Source: Adiantum capillus-veneris (lineage: Eukaryota > Streptophyta > Polypodiopsida > Polypodiales > Pteridaceae). Taken from it: a DNA stretch of 64,000 bases. The notes below the pieces were generated by a model, which searched no databases, was not told the DNA's origin, and saw only the letters and a program-made list of their open reading frames with translations. Below, one piece after another: positions 61,539 to 64,000 of this stretch. Position 1 is the first letter of the stretch. Every line of letters begins with the position of its first letter. The stretch spans positions 88,018,525 through 88,082,524 of the forward strand of contig CM043958.1 in NCBI GenBank assembly GCA_014529385.2, written 5' to 3'. The position numbers and the translations under genes were made by a program.

Positions 61539-64000
61539 CTAAACAGTTGACCTCAACTGTAGTGCTTGGACATATACCTCCAGTATCTCGGGATAAGCTG
61601 CTAATTCCTCCTGCATCATCCACTGAGCATCTAAATTCGGATAGTTTTTAAACTTAACCGAATACTTCCGTGTTATTTTTCCGGACTTGAGGGGCCGCTC
61701 CTGATGACTTACTATCTGCTCCGGTTGGAGTATTTCTTCTGTTTCCTCAACCTCAGGAGGTTCCTCAGCACTCGGCTGACTCGGAGGCGGTCCCACATAC
61801 AACCGGAGTAAACTGACATGGAAAGCATTATGGATCCTCCAATTAGGCGGTAGCTTTAATCGGAAGGTGACATCATTCACTTGCTCAGTGATCTTAAACG
61901 GCCCATAATAACGGGTAGAAAGTTTTACCACCTTCCCCTTATGAGACGCTTGTTTCTTAACTCTTGCCTTCTCAAACTTGAGTAAGACTAATTGTCCGAC
62001 TATTAAGTCTAGATTCCTCCTGTGCTTGTTTGCAGCTTTCTTATGCTTTTCCTGAGAGCGTAGAATAGCTCTCCTAACTTGCCCGTAGGCTGTGTCCAAA
62101 TCCCGGACAAATTCATCTATTGCAAAGATCTTATCCTTAGTTAAAAGGATTGGTGGAAGCAAAGGCTTACCATAGAGAATCTCAAAAGGTGCTTTCCCCG
62201 TCGATGAGTGTATGGTATTGTTATACGCATACTCGACAAGGGGCAAATATTTCTCCCAGTCATATTGCCAGTCTGACACATAAGCTTTTAACATATCCAA
62301 TACTTTGAAGTTGGCTATCTCACTTTGCCCGTCCGTTTGAGGATGGTAGGCAGATGAAAAATTCAGCTTTGTACCAAGATTATCCATCAAAGCACGCCAA
62401 AAATTTCCTGTCACGCGAGGATCTCAATCACTCACAATAGACTTAGGCATTCCATGATGCTTAAAGATCTGTGCCAGAAAAACCCTAGCCATATGATCTG
62501 CTTTGATCGTTTTCTTGACTGGTATAAAGTGTGCTTGCTTGCTAAACCTGTCCACAATGGTCCAGATCGCGTCATTTCCAGTCTGAGTTCTAGGGAGGTC
62601 CATGATGAAGTCCATGGCAATACTTTCCCAAGGTTCATTAGGCACAGGCAATGGTTGTAGCAACCCAGGCGTCTTATGCCGATCATACTTCACTTTTTGG
62701 CAAACCAAGCATTCCCTGACATACTTATCAATGTCTGCTCTAAGGCTAGGCCAAAAGAAATATCTTTCCATTGCTAAGGTCGTAGGGAGAATACCCCGAT
62801 GACCCGCATAAGGCGAAGCGTGTGCTTCATCCATGATCTTCTTTCTTAATGGTTCCGCCACACATATGGCCTGATGGTGGTAGAGATAACCGTCCCGAAT
62901 GGAATAGGGAAACTCATTCTCTCCACGATGTAGCTTTCCCCAAACGGTGGAGAAGTCTGGATCATTCGAATACAAATCCGGTAGTGCTTCTAATTCTTGG
63001 TGATACACCGAAGTGATAGCGTTCACCCTTGGCCGCCTAGACAATGCGTCCGCGACCACATTCTTACTCCCAGCCGTGTGAAGGATCTGGAAGTGAAACA
63101 TAGACAAAAATTTTGCCCATCTCATCTGCTTCTCAGATAGTTTCCTTTGCGTAAGAAAATACCGCAAACTCTGCTGATCAGTCTTGATCACAAAATCCGC
63201 TCCTAGAAGATAGTGCTTCCAGTTGGATAAGACGTGAATCACAACCGTGAGTTCCTTTTCGTAGATTAATGCATGCAACTCTGCATCCTTAAGCCGTCTG
63301 CTTTCGTAGGCCACTGCATGGCCTTCTTGGTTTAACACTGCTCCGATGCAATCACCTGAAGCATCGCAGTGAACCTCAAATGGTTTCCTTAAGTCAGGCA
63401 CTATCAAAATAGTTCCATGGCTTAGCAAGTACTTGAGCCGATCAAAAGCTCCTTGTTATCTCGATCCCCATCTGAAAGGAATCTTCTTCTTTGTCAAGTC
63501 ATGAAGTGGTCCTGCTACATGGACAAATCCTCGGACAAACCTTCGATAATACGAACATAATCCCAAGAAGCTACGTACATCACGTACCGTAGTGGGAATA
63601 GACCAATCTTCTACCACTCGGATCTTGGTAGGATCCATACTCACTTGATTGTGAGAGACTATATGGCTGAGATAGTGTATCTCTGAGAGAAAGAACTCGC
63701 TCTTCTTTGCATTCACATGCAACTCATGCTTTCGCAATTCTTGAAACACTAGGTCCAAGTGCTTTCGATGTTCCTCTTCTGACTTAGAGAAGATGAGTAT
63801 GTCGTCAAAGAATACTCCCGGAGCTTTTACGGGCTGAAAATGCAGTCCATCATGCGATTGAACGTCGCAGGAGCATTGGTCAAGCCGAAAGGCATTACCA
63901 AAAATTCATATAGTCCAAAGGTTGTGTGGAAAGCAATCTTATGGACATCCTCAGGGGCGATCCGTATCTGATGATACCCACTCTTTAAGTCTATGCGACT
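61539..64000 (-). pseudogene. Chromovirus pol (RT to chromodomain), lightly damaged
   Basis: Minus strand, cut by the window edge. RT: GVFFDDILIFSKSEEEHRKH (catalytic D-D intact), HVNAKKSEFFLSEIHYLSHI, YYRRFVRGFVHVAGPLHDLT. RNase H: HCDASGDCIGAVLNQEGHAV, YEKELTVVIHVL, KTDQQSLRYFLTQRKLSEKQ. Integrase: HASPYAGHRGILPTTLAMER, VRECLVCQK, IAMDFIMDLPRTQTGND, then YHPQTDGQSEIANFKVLDML. The chromodomain reads IVSHQERPLKSGK to YSVKFKNYPNLDAQWMMQEE, ending at 61539. Breaks: TAA at about 63440-63455 (Q expected), TGA at about 62415-62423 just after the second catalytic Asp (R expected), and a frameshift at about 63835. Otherwise one frame runs 61539-63758. Confidence 0.9.

Noticed and set aside
1-64000. 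tRNA or rRNA genes
   Set aside because: The tRNA-Met-like strings are 12-base primer sites next to LTR ends; no cloverleaf or rRNA core was recognised.

Overview
The window looks like nuclear DNA from a land plant with a large, repeat-rich genome. The evidence is Ty3-type LTR retrotransposons primed by initiator tRNA-Met, several with a chromodomain (chromoviruses), plant-style LINEs, plant telo-box motifs inside LTRs, and one host-gene piece resembling a plant SMP/C2 membrane-contact-site protein. The microsatellite-rich, deeply nested texture would suit a fern or another non-flowering plant, but the species cannot be fixed from the sequence. Nothing bacterial is present, and nearly every open frame is a decayed transposon fragment.

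Layout. 1-1425: gag/protease remnant of a Ty3 element. 1430-2847: G-poor, C-rich minisatellite. 3606-5632: integrase tail, chromodomain, polypurine tract and 3' LTR of a chromovirus. 5633-13190: two copies of a LINE (family A). 13259-16329: transposon-poor island with two host exons on the minus strand (13844-14134). 16330-24590: two copies of a second LINE (family B). The first carries a solo LTR (18076-18743). The second is split by a 13-kb minus-strand LTR complex (24591-37650, target duplication GCTAT) and resumes at 37656-38775. The complex has at least four LTRs, two gag-only internal regions, a piggyBac-like non-autonomous DNA transposon (25303-26627), a fragment of another LTR element (33285-35083) and a further solo LTR (35737-36882).

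38806-50755: chromovirus family A. An almost full-length plus copy (39471-46034) abuts a truncated minus copy (46035-49910), forming a 3.9-kb inverted repeat; an extra minus LTR and an older minus pol fragment flank them. 50758-52563: stacked minus-strand LINE A 3' ends with a solo LTR. 52564-56550: Ty3 RT and gag scraps, a 409-bp TA-flanked MITE, a LINE (family C) fragment, then integrase, chromodomain and 3' LTR of another family A element. 56551-58018: probable LTR-element leader and LTR, minus strand. 58030-60060: LINE C. 60261-64000: LTR and pol of another chromovirus on the minus strand, which carries two nonsense changes and one frameshift but keeps its RT active-site dyad.

How the parts relate. 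The LINEs are the older substrate. LTR elements landed in them, later LTR and DNA elements landed in those, and LTR-LTR recombination left solo LTRs and tandem LTR-body-LTR arrays. Divergent LTR families share a short block around ACCGAAAGGGGCGCCA. Exact boundaries, target duplications and the exon call were read by eye; percent identities and ages were not computed.
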